Under the pieces are notes generated by a model, which was not told where the DNA came from, did not search any database, and saw only the letters and a program-made list of their open reading frames with translations. A program made the position numbers and the translations under genes. This document shows, in pieces, positions 62,415 to 64,000 of a DNA stretch of 64,000 bases. Position 1 is the stretch's first letter; each line of letters begins with the position of its first letter. Source of the DNA: Dysidea avara (lineage: Eukaryota; Porifera; Demospongiae; Dictyoceratida; Dysideidae); NCBI RefSeq assembly GCF_963678975.1, contig NC_089279.1, forward strand, positions 28,329,609 to 28,393,608, in the 5' to 3' direction.

Positions 62415-63509
62415 TTCGTGCGTGCGTGCACACACATTGTGAGCAAACACCATATATGTGTTTATTAAAGCTCTTGAGTATATGGATACACCTTTAATAC
62501 ACCATTCATCAAACCCACATCTCACACACTTAACACTGCACATACAATACACATGTACTTTGACTTCATTGAAAATCACATCAGCCCCTGAAATAAATCC
62601 TTGAACAAAAGGATCATTAACTTCGTAATTGGAATAATCTTCCTATAAGTGACAACATATTATTCTGCCTGGTGAACTTAAATTGGTGACTACCTCAGAC
62701 AAAACATGGCTGAAACTACCAAACACTTCTACCAGTGGTTGAAACTTTTGCAGCAACAGTTTCTCACAGACAGACGATATGGCAGTCTCACGGAGCTCCT
62801 TAAATGAGGCTGCAGAGCTTCCCAAGTCAGCAACACAACTCTAAACAAAGTAACGACATTGAAAAAAATGACCACAGATTCTCACACATCTAAACTCCTA
62901 CTTACGTCAAGCTTAGCTTCACTGCTTGACCCACCAATTTGAACCATCAACTTGGTAGACTCAGCCTGTAAAATGTTTCTATAGCATATGCAAAGCACCC
63001 TAGAGCAGGGAACATGCCTGAAGTGATTTGGTCAGTTTCTGTATGTTATTAATGGTCACCTCAATGTCATTCAACACCACCTAAAGTGTGCAATACAGTA
63101 CATAATGACATGACAAGTTGATTGATTTATAACACACCACTTAAAACATGTACATGAGAGAAGGAACAACCGCCCTCCTAGCAAATTAAACTGTTTACCT
63201 GTATACTGAGCCAAGAGAATTCACCACGGGGGTGACTATCAGATTAGAGTAACTACATAGGTTCAACTGTATCACATGACAAGGGGTTATGACCATGCAT
63301 GACTCTCTGTAAGCATGCAAAATAAACAATTTACTAAAATATGGTGAGTACACAGACCTGGTCGTACTCAAGTTTACACTCTTTACCAACAGTTTAAATT
63401 ATAATTGCTACAACAGGTACAGAAAATACTCACCAAGCTGGTGGAGAGGGTACCCTCAGGCTCTATGGTGGTTGGATACTTGCCTTGGAGTACACCAGCC
63501 CATTCCATT
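58893..63509 (-). CDS. COG4: COG4, copy 3: intact 3' half (5' part lies beyond the right edge)
   Basis: COG4 is a lobe A subunit of the COG complex, which tethers retrograde vesicles at the Golgi on the cytosolic face. Nine exons, in gene order: 63509-63434, 63080-63018, 62965-62906, 62840-62694, 62642-62559, 60504-60403, 60345-60217, 59511-59420, 58935-58893 (TAG stop). All junction phases agree and lengths are 76, 63, 60, 147, 84, 102, 129, 92 and 43 nt. Peptides such as [50 protein letters not shown] and [10 protein letters not shown] match the family's most conserved C-terminal segments (human: [45 protein letters not shown]). The protein ends in DDINKLKL, like human EDIKRLRL. The 52-bp intron 62966-63017 is GC-AG. 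An ATTAAA lies about 45 bp past the stop (58846-58851 as tttaat). I see no frameshift, stop or lost splice site. Upstream exons are outside the window, so function of the whole gene is unproven. Confidence 0.93.
61640..61957 (-). mobile_element. tRNA-derived SINE, paralogous copy
   Basis: Same element and position as 32470-32792 in the neighbouring array unit, downstream of the COG4 VNDPF exon. The head TGAGGCAGCATAGTCAAGTG and the GGTTCCAAGTTTGATTCTTG box are kept. The flanking CA tracts are only about 8-18 bp here. Confidence 0.78.
62370..62412. repeat. (TG)n microsatellite
   Basis: About 43 bp of TG with TATG interruptions. The copy 2 site near 33296-33306 is short. Confidence 0.9.
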
Positions 63510-63727
63510 CTGTGGAGGAAAGAAGGGGACTATAAGGTGTGATCCATAGTGATGATCAATCCTTTGTCTACATGAAGTCATGCTGTTTAAATAATAATAA
63601 GAAATTCCAAATTCCTGGTCCACAGGCACTTGTCTAGATTCCATTACACTCCACAACTTGTTGACCATTTGTTAGCCACATACAACCCATACACTATAAC
63701 ATTCATATGCAGTACAAACCGCTCAAA

Positions 63728-63925
63728 TGCAATGTCGTCTCGCAAGAGTGCAAGCAATTTTAAAAATTGCTAATTAAAGGGTGCGGCACCCATTTTACTT
63801 GTGAGTATTTATCCCGTTTCATTTGGGATGAATACTCGCGAGCAAACTGTGCCACGCTCTTTAATTAGCGAGTTTTTTATCGCTTGCACTCTCGCAAGAC
63901 GACATTGCATTTGAGCGGTGCCGTA
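63728..63925. mobile_element. Palindromic element in the copy 3 intron
   Basis: The left arm AATGTCGTCTCGCAAGAGTG plus CAAGCAATTTT and the right arm ATCGCTTGCACTCTCGCAAG plus ACGACATTGC are inverted. Inside, AATTAAAGGGTGCGGCACCC is mirrored by GTGCCACGCTCTTTAATTAG. The copy 2 site (34580-34680) keeps only the right arm. Confidence 0.7.
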
Positions 63926-64000
63926 GCAATATCCTTTGAATTGCCAACTTTGAGCTCTATAATTGTATAAGTGTTTAGAAGTTTGTGGTCTTAGTATTGG

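Overview
This window is eukaryotic nuclear DNA. It is AT-rich, has spliceosomal introns, long (CA)n microsatellites, tRNA-derived SINEs and hAT-type MITEs, and has no bacterial gene organisation. The only gene I can identify is COG4, subunit 4 of the conserved oligomeric Golgi tethering complex. It is split into many exons of 40-147 bp, all on the minus strand. The exons match metazoan COG4 from about human residue 75 to the C-terminus. The low GC, short introns and repeat content suggest a marine invertebrate (a sponge is my guess), but the sequence alone does not settle the taxon.

The layout is a tandem array with a period of about 29-32 kb, read right to left. Each unit holds a 'gene' copy followed by two pseudogene fragments. 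Copy 3 enters from the right edge and ends at 58893. Pseudogene fragments psi-F (about 53.3-57.6 kb) and psi-E (about 48.4-51.6 kb) follow. Copy 2 runs from 48350 to 29711. Psi-C (about 24.0-28.5 kb) and psi-B (about 17.1-22.0 kb) follow. Copy 1 runs from 17032 past the left edge.

The copies are mosaics of intact and broken halves. The visible 3' half of copy 3 (9 exons, all phases consistent, normal stop codon) shows no lesion. Copy 2 has a nearly clean 3' half, with one lost splice donor, but a damaged 5' half. Copy 1 has an open 5' half and a badly decayed 3' half. Both internal copies lack the first COG4 exon: the psi fragment abuts the exon for about residue 75 directly. In copy 2 an open frame runs from COG4 C-terminal sequence into COG4 N-terminal sequence. 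The psi fragments share an internal inversion, frameshifts and an in-frame stop.

Between the 5' and 3' modules of copies 1 and 2 lie other open exon-like segments (about 9.0-11.6 and 41.2-44.2 kb) that I do not recognise. Most of the remaining DNA is intron or duplicated non-coding sequence. It is punctuated by MITEs whose empty sites can be read in the paralogous copies: 1439-1846, 5052-5300, 17880-18402, 22796-23192, 43565-43920 and a nested pair at 11628-13140. I found no exotic multi-gene system. The main interest is the COG4 array and its record of decay.
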